Shown: one piece after another, positions 28,812 to 37,213 of the stretch
Position numbering within the stretch: the first letter of the stretch is position 1
How the letters are laid out: each line of letters starts with the position of its first letter
DNA from: RBG-16-64-43 sp964353865
GTDB lineage: Bacteria > Chloroflexota > Anaerolineae > Anaerolineales > RBG-16-64-43
Assembly (NCBI GenBank): GCA_964353865.1
Contig: CAYGXJ010000118.1
Span: 12,498-76,497 of the forward strand
Reading direction: 5' to 3'
DNA length: 64,000 bases
Notes under the pieces: generated by a model
Told to the model about the DNA's origin: nothing
Seen by the model: only the letters and a program-made list of their open reading frames with translations
Databases searched by the model: none
Program-made: the position numbers and the translations under genes

Positions 28812-29567
28812 ATGAACAAGATCGTCGTCGACAATCTGACGCTACAGTACACCGATGGAACCGAGTCGCTGCGCGGCGTGTCGATGACGATTCCTGCCAA
28901 TGCCATCACCGTCCTCTTCGGGCCGGCCGGCGGCGGCAAATCCTCCCTGCTGCGCTGCATCAACCGGTTGAACGACCTGGCCGATGTCAAAACGGTCTCG
29001 GGGCGCCTGCTGCTCGACGGCGTGAACATTCTCGATCCGGCAACCGATGTTGTCGCGCTGCGGCGCAAGGTCGGGATGGTATTCGCCCGGCCGGTGGTGC
29101 TGCCATTCACCATCCGCGGGAACGTCACCTACGGCCTGGAGTTGATGGGCATCCACGAGGCGCGGCGTTTGGACGAGGCTGTGGAACAGAGCTTGCGACT
29201 GGCTGCGTTGTGGGACGAGGTGCATGAACGCCTGGATGATCCGGCCATAGCGCTGTCGGGCGGCCAACAACAGCGTCTGTGCCTGGCACGCTCGCTCGCC
29301 CTGCAACCGGAAGTCATCCTGCTGGATGAGCCGACTTCAGGCCTCGACCCGATCTCAACCGGGAAGGTTGAGATTGCGCTGCAGGAGTTGAAGAAGGACT
29401 ACACCATCGTCCTGGTGCCTCACTCGGTTCAGCAGGCCGGCCGAACGGCCGACTTCGCCGCCTTCTTGCTGCAGGGCGAGCTGGTCGAGTTCGGGGCGGG
29501 CAAAGATCTCTTCACCCATCCGAGCGACCAACGCACGGAGGACTACGTCACAGGCCGATTCGGATAG
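28812..29567 (+). CDS. pstB: PstB-like ATPase lacking the Q-loop glutamine, copy 2
   Basis: An ABC ATPase of 251 residues at the end of the pstS1-C1-A1 operon. Walker A is GPAGGGKSS (from residue 37), the signature LSGGQ is canonical (148-152), Walker B is VILLDEP, and the H-loop His is present in VPHSVQQ. The Q-loop reads MVFARPVVLPF, with Ala92 where Gln is expected. It is more diverged from the other two PstB copies than they are from each other. I chose the ATG at 28812; a GTG at 28800 overlaps pstA1. Confidence 0.88.
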   Translation: MNKIVVDNLTLQYTDGTESLRGVSMTIPANAITVLFGPAGGGKSSLLRCINRLNDLADVKTVSGRLLLDGVNILDPATDVVALRRKVGMVFARPVVLPFTIRGNVTYGLELMGIHEARRLDEAVEQSLRLAALWDEVHERLDDPAIALSGGQQQRLCLARSLALQPEVILLDEPTSGLDPISTGKVEIALQELKKDYTIVLVPHSVQQAGRTADFAAFLLQGELVEFGAGKDLFTHPSDQRTEDYVTGRFG

Positions 29568-29703
29568 CTCGGCCACCCGGCCCCGGCTGGTCTCGCGCAA
29601 GGTTCCAATCCCCGACCAACCCTGAGTGTGACGTGCTCCCGCCGGGCTACGATTCCTGAGCATTCCGGGCAAACCGCGCCCCCGATCGCAGCCCTCGCCC
29701 GGG

Positions 29704-30402
29704 CTAGCCCAATTCGTCCTCAGAATCCATTTCAAGCTGTTCCCCGCTCACCAGGAATATCGTTCTCTCGCAGATGTTTGTCACCCGGTCGGCCAACCGC
29801 TCGAGGTTGTGGGCAACCCACAGCAGGTAGGTGGCGCCGTCAATCGTGCGCGGGTCCGAAATCATGTGCATCACCAGCTCGTTGTAGACCTGGTTGTAAA
29901 GCTGATCGACCTCGTCGTCTGCCTGCGGGACAGCGCGCGCCTCGACCGCATCCCCAGCGACGAAGGCGCCCACCGCTCGGTGGAGCATGGTTGCTGCCCT
30001 CTCGGCCATGCGCGGCACATCGATCAGCGGTTTGATGAGCGGCTTTTCCCCTATGCGCAGGTTGATCTCGGCGATGCCCTTGGCATAGTCGCCCATGCGC
30101 TCCAGCTCGGTCACCACGTCGAGCATGGCGGCCAAGCGGCGCAGGTCGTGGGCCACCGGCTGCTGGGTGGCAATGACCGCGAGCACCGCTTCCTCGATGG
30201 CAAAGCGGCGGCGGTTGATTTCCCGATCGTCGCGCACGATGCGCCGTGAAGCTTCGAAGTCTCGCAGCTTGAGCGATGCGACGGATTGCAGGGTGGCTTG
30301 CTCGACCAGGCTGCCCAGGCTGAGCACCTCATCATTGAGCCGGGCAATGTCGCGCTCGAGCCGCACCCGGTGCTTTTCCGGAGTTCTCTCGCTATTCGCC
30401 AT
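29704..30402 (-). CDS. phoU: Phosphate transport regulator PhoU, copy 2
   Basis: PhoU of 232 residues, closely similar to the copy at 24485-25183. The middle and C-terminal halves (RRIVRDDREINRRRFAIEEA and ELERMGDYAKGIAEINLRIG) are identical over long runs. It ends the pstS2-C2-A2-B3-phoU2 operon, the classical pst order. The ATG at 30402 has GGGGGAGG upstream. Confidence 0.93.
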   Translation of the reverse strand: MANSERTPEKHRVRLERDIARLNDEVLSLGSLVEQATLQSVASLKLRDFEASRRIVRDDREINRRRFAIEEAVLAVIATQQPVAHDLRRLAAMLDVVTELERMGDYAKGIAEINLRIGEKPLIKPLIDVPRMAERAATMLHRAVGAFVAGDAVEARAVPQADDEVDQLYNQVYNELVMHMISDPRTIDGATYLLWVAHNLERLADRVTNICERTIFLVSGEQLEMDSEDELG

Positions 30403-30439
30403 GGGTCTGCCTCCCCCGCGCATTCCTTGCCGGCCGCCG

Positions 30440-31225
30440 TTAGCCGAATCGGCCGGACACGTAGTCCTCGGTGCGTTTGTCCTTCGGCCGAGTGAACATC
30501 GTCTTGGTGTCGCCCATCTCGATTATCGTGCCCGCCTTGCGATCGTCGCCCAGCATCATCATGGCAGTCACATCCGAGACGCGCGCCGCCTGCTGCATGT
30601 TGTGGGTCACAATCACGATCGTGTAGGTGACGGCCAACGCGCGCATCAAGTCTTCGATCTTAAGCGTGGCGATCGGGTCGAGCGCGGAGCAGGGCTCGTC
30701 CATGAGGATCACTTCCGGCTCGACGGCCAACGCACGGGCAATGCACAACCGCTGCTGCTGACCGCCCGATAGGGTGAGCGCGTTGGCGCGAAGCTTGTCG
30801 CGCACCTCCTCCCATAACGCAGCCTGGCGCAGGCTGTGTTCGACGACATCCTCGAGCCGACCGCGGTAGCCGTTGATCCGCGGGCCGTAGGCCACATTGT
30901 CGTAGATCGACTTGGGGAACGGATTGGGCTTCTGGAAGACCATCCCAATTCGCCGGCGGACATCGGCCGGGTCGATGTGCGCCTCGTACAAGTCGTCCCC
31001 ATGGAAACGGACTTGGCCCGTGGTGCGCGCTTCCGGGATGAGGTCGTTCATGCGATTCAGGCAGCGAATGAACGTGCTCTTGCCACAGCCCGAAGGGCCA
31101 ATAATCGCGCTAACCCTGCGCGCTGGGATGTCCATACGAATGTCCTTGAGGGCGCAGGCCTCGCCATACCATACCGCGAGATCGCGCACCTCGATTTCTA
31201 CTGGATGGTCTGAGGTATCGTTCAC
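30440..31225 (-). CDS. pstB: Phosphate ABC transporter ATPase PstB, copy 3 (canonical)
   Basis: PstB of 261 residues with all motifs intact: GPSGCGKST, MVFQKPNPFPKS, LSGGQQQRLCIARA, VILMDEPCSALDP and VTHNMQQA. It is therefore the only one of the three PstB copies here without a substitution in a key motif. I chose the GTG at 31225, with GGAGGTGG overlapping the end of pstA2 as its ribosome-binding site; the frame opens further upstream inside pstA2. Confidence 0.94.
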   Translation of the reverse strand: MNDTSDHPVEIEVRDLAVWYGEACALKDIRMDIPARRVSAIIGPSGCGKSTFIRCLNRMNDLIPEARTTGQVRFHGDDLYEAHIDPADVRRRIGMVFQKPNPFPKSIYDNVAYGPRINGYRGRLEDVVEHSLRQAALWEEVRDKLRANALTLSGGQQQRLCIARALAVEPEVILMDEPCSALDPIATLKIEDLMRALAVTYTIVIVTHNMQQAARVSDVTAMMMLGDDRKAGTIIEMGDTKTMFTRPKDKRTEDYVSGRFG

Positions 31226-31226
31226 G

Positions 31227-32111
31227 CTACCACCTCCGCTGCAGGCGCGCGCGCAAGAGAACGGCGCCCAGGTTGAAGAGGAAAAGCACCCCCAACAGCA
31301 CCAGAATGCCGGCCGCCGCCAATTCATGGAATTCCTGCTGGGGCAGCGATATCCAATTGAAGATCTGAATCGGCAAGACGGTGAACAGGTCCATCGGGCC
31401 GTTCAGGTCGAAGGCAATGTAGGTCAGCGCACCGATCGTGATCAGGGGCGCGGTCTCGCCAATGGCCCGGGAAACGGCCAGGATGGTGCCGGTGAGGATA
31501 CCCGGCAGGGAATACGGGATCACGTGGTCGCGAATCACTTCCCACTGGCTGGCGCCCAATGCATAGGCCGCCAACCGCATCGAGCGGGGCACCGCGCGGA
31601 TTGCCTCGCGCGAGGCCACAATGACCATCGGCAGGATGAGCAGCGTCATTGTCAGCGCGCCGGCCAGCACGCTGCGGCCTAGACCCAGCCCGCGTACGAA
31701 AAGGCCAAGCCCGAGCAGGCCATAGATGATCGAAGGTACGCCGGCCAGGTTGGCGACGTTGACCTCGATCAGACGTGCCAGCCGGCCCCCTCCGCCATAC
31801 TCCTCCAGGTAGACTGCCGCGCCCACGCCCAGGGGAAAGGCAATCAGCGCGGTGAGCGCGATCATGAAGAGTGAACCCTCCAGCGCCGACCGAAAGCCCG
31901 ATTTCTCGACGAAACGCGATGGGAACTGGGTGAAGAGTTCGAGGCGCAGCCAGGGCAAGCCGTCGGCCACGACATCGACCAGCAGCACGGCCAGCACGAT
32001 GAGGCCGAGAGACACCGCCCCGAGGCTGAGAACCATGAAGACACGGCCGAGGAGCACCCGGCCGGCACGCCGGCGGGCCAAAGTCGCGTCGAAGCTGCCG
32101 CCCGACCTCAT
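31227..32111 (-). CDS. pstA: Phosphate ABC transporter permease PstA, copy 2
   Basis: A permease of 294 residues with six predicted helices. The coupling segment is REAIRAVPRSMRLAAYALGASQWEVI, and the VSRAIGETAPLITIGA segment is conserved. It differs strongly from PstA1 at the sequence level, so the two operons are not a recent simple duplication. It overlaps pstC2 by 4 bases. Confidence 0.93.
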   Translation of the reverse strand: MRSGGSFDATLARRRAGRVLLGRVFMVLSLGAVSLGLIVLAVLLVDVVADGLPWLRLELFTQFPSRFVEKSGFRSALEGSLFMIALTALIAFPLGVGAAVYLEEYGGGGRLARLIEVNVANLAGVPSIIYGLLGLGLFVRGLGLGRSVLAGALTMTLLILPMVIVASREAIRAVPRSMRLAAYALGASQWEVIRDHVIPYSLPGILTGTILAVSRAIGETAPLITIGALTYIAFDLNGPMDLFTVLPIQIFNWISLPQQEFHELAAAGILVLLGVLFLFNLGAVLLRARLQRRW

Positions 32112-33058
32112 TCGTAAACCTCCCGCACGCGCCGGGTGACGAACTGGCTGAGCAGATTCAGGCCAAAGGTCATGAGGAATAGAAGCATCCCCACGGCGAA
32201 TATCGTGTGGTAGCCGATCGATTGCTGAGGCGTATCGCCCAGGCTCACCTGAACGATGTATGCGGTCATCGTCTCGATGGAGACCAAGGGGTTCCAGGTG
32301 AGTTTGGGTTGTTGGCCTGCCGCGATGGCGACGATCATCGTCTCCCCGATGGCGCGTGAGATGGCCAGGATGAAGGCCGCCGCGATGCCCGAGAAGGCGG
32401 CCGGGACAACAATGCGCAGCGCCACTTCCAGGCGAGTTGAACCCAGCGCGTAGGCGCCCTGACGCAGCGCATCCGGCACCGATGCCATTGCATCTTCCGA
32501 GAGCGAGGCGACCATGGGCAGGATCATGAAACCCATGACAAGGCTGGCGCTGGCGGCATTGAAGACCTGGGTCTGAGGGAGGATTTGGCGCAAGAGGGGT
32601 GTCACAAAGGTGAGCGCGAAATATCCGTACACAACGGTCGGGATGCCGGCCAAGAGCTCGAGCACCGGCTTGAGCACCCGCCGCACCCGAGGTGTGGCGT
32701 ACTCGCTCAAATAGACGGCGGCCAGTAGCCCCAGCGGCAGCGCAACCAACATGGCTCCAACCGAGGTGAGCAGTGTCCCGCTGACCAAGGGCAGGACGCC
32801 GAAGTGCTTGCTGGCGAAGAGCGGGGTCCAGCGGGTCCCGGTGAGAAACTCGATGACCGACACTTCGCGCAGGAAGAGCACGGTCTCTTGCAGAAGCGTC
32901 AGGATGATGCCGACAGTGGTCAGAACGGAAATGACGGCGCAGGCCTGGAAGATGGTGCGGGCAAACAGGCCGCGGCGCGAACTACGCCCCCGTCGCCTCG
33001 TCCGGGAGGCCGGCGGCGGAGCGTGACCTATACGGGAGGTGGCAGAGCCTGCACTCAT
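32108..33058 (-). CDS. pstC: Phosphate ABC transporter permease PstC, copy 2
   Basis: A permease of 316 residues. A basic N-terminal lead (SRTRRRGRSSRRG) precedes six predicted helices with the coupling loop EDAMASVPDALRQGAYALGSTRLEV and the ISRAIGETMIVAIAAGQQ segment. The start is uncertain: I chose the ATG at 33058, while another ATG lies at 33088. It is separated from pstS2 by 85 bases that contain a strong hairpin. Confidence 0.9.
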   Translation of the reverse strand: MSAGSATSRIGHAPPPASRTRRRGRSSRRGLFARTIFQACAVISVLTTVGIILTLLQETVLFLREVSVIEFLTGTRWTPLFASKHFGVLPLVSGTLLTSVGAMLVALPLGLLAAVYLSEYATPRVRRVLKPVLELLAGIPTVVYGYFALTFVTPLLRQILPQTQVFNAASASLVMGFMILPMVASLSEDAMASVPDALRQGAYALGSTRLEVALRIVVPAAFSGIAAAFILAISRAIGETMIVAIAAGQQPKLTWNPLVSIETMTAYIVQVSLGDTPQQSIGYHTIFAVGMLLFLMTFGLNLLSQFVTRRVREVYE

Positions 33059-33090
33059 GATAGTCGCGTCCTCGGGTCGGGAGTGCATCG

Positions 33091-33117
33091 CGCCCCCGGC
33101 CGGCAGGGCCGGGGGCG
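33091..33117 (-). other. Strong hairpin between pstS2 and pstC2
   Basis: CGCCCCCGGCC pairs perfectly with GGCCGGGGGCG over 11 bases around a 5-base loop. There is no T-run on either side. In this position it could stabilise the upstream pstS2 mRNA and give more binding protein than permease, as is common for binding-protein operons; that role is inference. Confidence 0.6.
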
Positions 33118-33143
33118 CATGCGCACAGCGTAACGCACGAGTG

Positions 33144-34238
33144 CTACTCTTCCTTGGCCAACAGGTCGGCCAGCTTGACCCCCACAGTGGAACCCAGGCC
33201 TTCAAAGACCGACCCGGTCACACGGTCGCCGTAGCGCTTCTGGGCCAGGCCGTACAGTTCGGCGCCGAGCGAGATGTATCCCACCTCCCCGACCAATTGC
33301 GACGCGCTTTTGAGGTAGAACTCCACGAAGGCGCTGATCTCGTCCTTCTCGTCGATGCGCGCCTTGTTCACGTAGATAAAGAGCGGGCGCGAGAGCGGCT
33401 GGTAGGTACCATTCGCCACGGTTTGAGTCGTGGGGGCGACGCATCCGCTGCCGCCGTCCACGCTCACCAGCTTGAGCTTGTCCTTGTTGGCTTCGTAGTA
33501 GGCCAGGCCGAAGAAGCCGAGTGCATTGGCGTCGCCGGCGATACCCTGAACGAGCACGTTGTCGTCCTCGCTCGGCTGAAAGTCACCCCGACTCGCTCCC
33601 TCGACCCCGACCACGGCCTGAGTGAAGTAGTCGTAGGTGCCCGAGTCGACACCGGGACCGTAAAGGGTGAATGGCTGCGCGGGGAACCCGGCGCGTATCT
33701 GATTCCAATTCAGCACCACGTCTTCCGCTTCCGGCGACCACATGGTCTTCATTTCGGCCACCGTCAGGCACGAGACGAAGTCGTTCTGTGGGTTGACGAG
33801 CACCGCCAGGCCGTCGTAAGCCACTGGCAGTTCGACGTACTCCACGTTGTTCTCCTTGCACAAATCCACTTCCGATTCCTTGATCGGACGCGAGGCATCC
33901 GAGATGTCCGTCTCCCCGGCGCAGAACGCCTTGAACCCGCCGCCTGTCCCCGAGATACCCACTGGAACGCGGACGTTGGGATACACGTCTCGGAATGACT
34001 CCGCGACGGCGGCCGTGATCGGGGCGACCGTGCTCGAGCCGTCGATCAGAATGGTGCCTTCCACATCGACAGCCGGCATGGGCGCCGGTGTCGCGGTGAC
34101 TACCACCGTTTGCGGTTCTCCCGCAGCAGTCGTCGCGCTCGCGACGGCTCCCGTCCCAGCAGCACCGCCCGCACATCCCGCCAGAAGGCTCGCAGCCATG
34201 ACCATCCCGAAAGTAGCACCCCGTGCACGCTCATTCAT
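33144..34238 (-). CDS. pstS: Phosphate-binding lipoprotein PstS, copy 2
   Basis: A substrate-binding lipoprotein of 364 residues. The lipobox is LLAGC (Cys22), followed by an Ala/Thr/Pro linker (VVVTATPAPMPAV) and the binding domain with IDGSSTVAPITAAVAESF, GTGGGFKAFCAGETDISDASRP and GVDSGTYDYF, the phosphate-contacting segments of the family. The ATG at 34238 has AGGAGAGAG upstream. It heads the complete pst operon. Confidence 0.95.
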   Translation of the reverse strand: MNERARGATFGMVMAASLLAGCAGGAAGTGAVASATTAAGEPQTVVVTATPAPMPAVDVEGTILIDGSSTVAPITAAVAESFRDVYPNVRVPVGISGTGGGFKAFCAGETDISDASRPIKESEVDLCKENNVEYVELPVAYDGLAVLVNPQNDFVSCLTVAEMKTMWSPEAEDVVLNWNQIRAGFPAQPFTLYGPGVDSGTYDYFTQAVVGVEGASRGDFQPSEDDNVLVQGIAGDANALGFFGLAYYEANKDKLKLVSVDGGSGCVAPTTQTVANGTYQPLSRPLFIYVNKARIDEKDEISAFVEFYLKSASQLVGEVGYISLGAELYGLAQKRYGDRVTGSVFEGLGSTVGVKLADLLAKEE

Positions 34239-34263
34239 ACTCTCTCTCCTCACTGACTATTTG

Positions 34264-34333
34264 ATGTTAGCGGTTGCCTTGCTGTCATCAGTGTAGTCAG
34301 TGAAGGTTAAGGTATGGGTGCGCGGGATGTTAA
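34264..34333 (-). promoter_or_regulatory. Candidate Pho-box repeats upstream of pstS2
   Basis: Reading towards pstS2 there are TTAACAT (34327-34333), TTAACCT (34304-34310) and CTAACAT (34264-34270). A weak -10-like TACACT lies at 34290-34295, with no -35. TTAACA-type direct repeats are used by PhoP/PhoB-family activators, and this is where one would be expected. Spacing is 23 and 40 bases, not a clean 11-base period, so the call is tentative. Confidence 0.3.
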
Positions 34334-34630
34334 CGGATGGTTATGCTTTCGCCTGAGGCTGATGCGGCGATTTCGTTCTCCGGACCCGGACAATGGCGTC
34401 CGGCGCCCACCTTGATGCCGCGTCCGAGCGCCGACGGCCAGGCTCAGCTCATCCTCCAAGCTGCGTATTCGGCGGGAGTACCGGGAGACAAGGGCTCTTG
34501 GTCTGGCAGCCTCCTGGCGGAGGCGTTGTACCGAGTGCGATGCAAGCAGCCTGACGAGGCGCCGGGATTGGACAGCAGTATCTGAGTTGGGTTGGCACTC
34601 ACGCCGGAGCTTGCAGGAGCGGTTGGAGGA
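34334..34630. other. Spacer between pstS2 and the ArsC-like gene, no gene seen
   Basis: About 300 bases of ordinary base composition without a convincing gene. A short open frame on the plus strand (34337-34585) has no recognisable domain or ribosome-binding site. No tRNA or clear terminator was found. Confidence 0.5.
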
Positions 34631-35038
34631 CTATCCCATGTCCAGGCGGCGCACGCGTTCCGCCAGGGCGAGCACTCTGTCCTCGATCGTGCTCCGCACC
34701 GCGCGGAACGCATCCAGCGGTTTGCCCTTGGGATCGGGGATGTCCCAGTCTTCGTGGTGATCGGCCGGAATGAAGGGGCACTCATCGCCGCAGCCCATCG
34801 TGATCACGTATTCGTAACGACCGGCGGGGATCGCAGATAGCGACTTGGAGTGATGCGGCGCGAGGTCGTATCCGACTTCGAGCATTACCTGTGCCGCGGA
34901 AGGATCCACCCCGCCCGAAGGGCGCGAGCCGGCGCTTGTCGGGTCGAGCACATCCCCGGCGCGCAGGCGTGCCAGCCCCTCGGCCATCTGGCTGCGACAT
35001 GAGTTCTCAATGCAGACGAATAGCACCTTGGCTTTCAT
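34631..35038 (-). CDS. arsC: ArsC-like low-molecular-weight phosphatase (arsenate reductase)
   Basis: A protein of 135 residues of the LMW tyrosine-phosphatase fold. The P-loop is CIENSCRS (C-X5-R-S), and MGCGDECPFIP plus the DWDIPDPKG acid loop are typical of thioredoxin-coupled arsenate reductases. Placement directly after phoB-phoR and next to the pst genes fits a role in handling arsenate entering through phosphate transporters, or a phosphatase role in the Pho response. I chose the ATG at 35038, where the fold starts. Confidence 0.85.
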   Translation of the reverse strand: MKAKVLFVCIENSCRSQMAEGLARLRAGDVLDPTSAGSRPSGGVDPSAAQVMLEVGYDLAPHHSKSLSAIPAGRYEYVITMGCGDECPFIPADHHEDWDIPDPKGKPLDAFRAVRSTIEDRVLALAERVRRLDMG

Positions 35039-35148
35039 CGCCCGCCTCATCCGACATTGCTGCACGAGTCCATTCCGCGGGTCCATCCCTCGCGGCCGGC
35101 AGCGTGGGATCGGAGCTGCGCTCGCCGGCCCACGAATCGTCACCGGAC

Positions 35149-36366
35149 CTAATCCGCTGGCGCCGACCCCGCGGCGATGGGAGTTGTGAAGTAGAAGGTC
35201 GCTCCGCGTCCCTCAGTGCTTTCGACCCAGATGCGGCCGCCGTGGGCCTCGACCAGGTGCCGTGCGATGGCCAGGCCCAGACCGGTGCCCCCTCCGGAAC
35301 GCGACCGATCTGCCTTGTAGAACCTCTCAAAGATGCGCAGCTGCGCTTCGTTCGAGATCCCGATGCCCGTGTCGCACACTGCAAAGCGCAACATCGTGTC
35401 GTCGGGCCGGGCTTCCAGGCGGAGCTGCCCGCCTGCCGGCGTGAACTTGATGGCGTTATGCAGCAGGTTCACCAGGACTTGTTCGAGACGTGAGCGGTCC
35501 GCCAACACCTCGGGTAACCCCTCCGGGATGTCGACCTGTAGATCGAGCCCGGCCCGTGCAGCCTGAAGGCGCAACCTTTCGGCCGCCGAGTGCAGCAGGA
35601 GCTCCGCCGAGACGGGTTTGAGGTCGAGCGGCACTTGACCCGATTCGATCTTCGAGAGTTCGAGCAGCTCTTGGACGATTTGGACCAGCGAATCAAGTTC
35701 GGTATCAAGCCGCCCCAGGAAGGCATGCGCCAGACCCGGGTCTTCAAGCGCACCCGTCTGCAGTGTTTCGGTGATGGCTTTGATCGACGCAAGCGGTGTG
35801 CGCAACTCATGCGAGATGTTGCTGACAAAGTCGCGGCGAACTCTCTCCAACTGGCGCATCCGGGTCAGATCGCGCACGAGGATGAGGGCCAACCCGGGCA
35901 ATGGGTCGCCCAGAGGCATGACCTCGATGGCCAAAGTCCGCCCCTCGATGGCCGTTTGAAATGTGGCGCTTTGCGGCGTTCCGCTGGCCAGTGCCTCGCG
36001 AAGGGTGTCAATCGCCTCATGGTGGCGCACTAACTCGGCAAAGGTGCTCGGCACACTGCCGGACGAGCCGTCCAGCAGCAGTGCGCGCGCGGCCCGGTTC
36101 AGCCAGACCACGCGGCCATCGGAGTCCACGAACAAGGCTCCTTCGGTCATCCGTTCAAGGACGGCCGCTGCCAGGCGTGCCGGATCGCCGAAGAGGTCAC
36201 GAGGGTCTGGCCCCCCTGCAGAGGAGTGCATTGGAGCCTGGTCTCGCCGATAAGAAGGTTTGGAATGGGCGCGTTCGCGGCGCGCGCGCCAGGCGAAGAA
36301 GGCAGCCGTCGCCACGCTCACCAAGGCCAGGCCGATGATTGCGAGGGTGATGTTGATCAGGGTCAC
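35149..36366 (-). CDS. phoR: Phosphate regulon sensor histidine kinase PhoR
   Basis: A kinase of 405 residues. One N-terminal membrane helix (about residues 5-26) is followed by a PAS domain (about 65-165), a HisKA domain with phosphoacceptor His186 in SNISHELRTPLAS, and a HATPase domain with NAIKFTP, DTGIGIS and GGGTGLGLAIA. The single short membrane anchor without a periplasmic sensor, plus PAS, is the PhoR architecture. The start is GTG at 36366. It follows phoB by 27 bases. Confidence 0.9.
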   Translation of the reverse strand: MTLINITLAIIGLALVSVATAAFFAWRARRERAHSKPSYRRDQAPMHSSAGGPDPRDLFGDPARLAAAVLERMTEGALFVDSDGRVVWLNRAARALLLDGSSGSVPSTFAELVRHHEAIDTLREALASGTPQSATFQTAIEGRTLAIEVMPLGDPLPGLALILVRDLTRMRQLERVRRDFVSNISHELRTPLASIKAITETLQTGALEDPGLAHAFLGRLDTELDSLVQIVQELLELSKIESGQVPLDLKPVSAELLLHSAAERLRLQAARAGLDLQVDIPEGLPEVLADRSRLEQVLVNLLHNAIKFTPAGGQLRLEARPDDTMLRFAVCDTGIGISNEAQLRIFERFYKADRSRSGGGTGLGLAIARHLVEAHGGRIWVESTEGRGATFYFTTPIAAGSAPAD

Positions 36367-36393
36367 GACGATATGCCTCGGGTGGAGTGGCCC

Positions 36394-37104
36394 TCAGCCC
36401 TCGAAGCGGTAGCCCGCGCCGCGCACGGTGACCAGCCGCGTGGGGTGGCCCGGGTCGGGCTCGATGTGTTCGCGCAACCAACGCACGTGAACATCCACCG
36501 TCCGGCTGCCCCCTTCGTAAGTCCATCCCCACACGAGCTCCAGGAGCGTCTCACGGCCGAGTGCCTGACCGCGATGCTGAGCGAAGAAGAGCAGCAGGTC
36601 GTATTCCTTGGGTCGCAGCGGCAAGGCCTGCCCCCCGCGCCGCACCTCGTGTCGCCGCGGATCGATCGTCAGGTCGCCAAAAGTCATTGGCGAAGTGGGA
36701 TCGGGGGCCGCCTGAGCCGAGGAGACCTGCCCCTCGATCATCCTCACCCGGCGCAGCATTGCGCGCACCCGCGCCATGAGCTCGCGCATGCTGAACGGCT
36801 TGGTCAAGTAGTCGTCGGCGCCCACTTCCAGCCCGACCACTCGATCCACTTCTGCATCGCGCGCGGTCAGCATGAGAATCGGAACGGTGGATTCGCGTCG
36901 AACGCTGCGGCATACCTCGAATCCGTCGATTCCGGGCAGCATGAGATCGAGCACGATCAGGTCGGGTTTGGCGGTACGCGCGAGCGCTATGGCAGCCGGG
37001 CCGTCGGCCGCCTGCTCCACCGAAAACCCTTCTTTGGTGAAGTTATAGGCCAGCGTCTCGCGCAGGATCGTTTCGTCTTCGACGACCAGGATCTTCTCGG
37101 CCAT
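36394..37104 (-). CDS. phoB: Phosphate regulon response regulator PhoB
   Basis: An OmpR/PhoB-family regulator of 236 residues. The receiver domain has the acidic pair VVEDE, phosphoacceptor Asp53 in LIVLDLMLPGIDG and LTKPF; the C-terminal winged helix includes LRPKEYDLLLFFAQHRGQALGRETLLELVWG and RTVDVHVRWLREHIE. It pairs with phoR downstream. I chose the ATG at 37104, the start of the receiver fold. Confidence 0.92.
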   Translation of the reverse strand: MAEKILVVEDETILRETLAYNFTKEGFSVEQAADGPAAIALARTAKPDLIVLDLMLPGIDGFEVCRSVRRESTVPILMLTARDAEVDRVVGLEVGADDYLTKPFSMRELMARVRAMLRRVRMIEGQVSSAQAAPDPTSPMTFGDLTIDPRRHEVRRGGQALPLRPKEYDLLLFFAQHRGQALGRETLLELVWGWTYEGGSRTVDVHVRWLREHIEPDPGHPTRLVTVRGAGYRFEG

Positions 37105-37199
37105 GGGGTGTCCGCAGCAAGGCTCTTGTGCACATCCTACCACGGCCGCAGGTGCGCCTTCGGTGGGCCCTGAGGGCCAGCCTGGCGCGGGCATACTGC

Positions 37200-37205
37200 T
37201 ATACT
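37200..37205 (+). promoter_or_regulatory. -10 element for the solute-binding lipoprotein gene
   Basis: TATACT ends 8 bases before the ATG at 37214, so the transcript would have almost no leader. No convincing -35 is visible. It lies in the 109-base gap shared with the divergent phoB gene. Confidence 0.4.
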
Positions 37206-37213
37206 TGATTGAT

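Noticed and set aside
29568..29703. A gene in the spacer between pstB2 and phoU2
   Set aside because: The 136 bases separate two convergent genes and show no frame, hairpin with T-run or repeat that I can support.
34337..34585. Small protein of 82 residues upstream of pstS2
   Set aside because: No ribosome-binding site, no recognisable domain, and it overlaps the probable pstS2 regulatory region.
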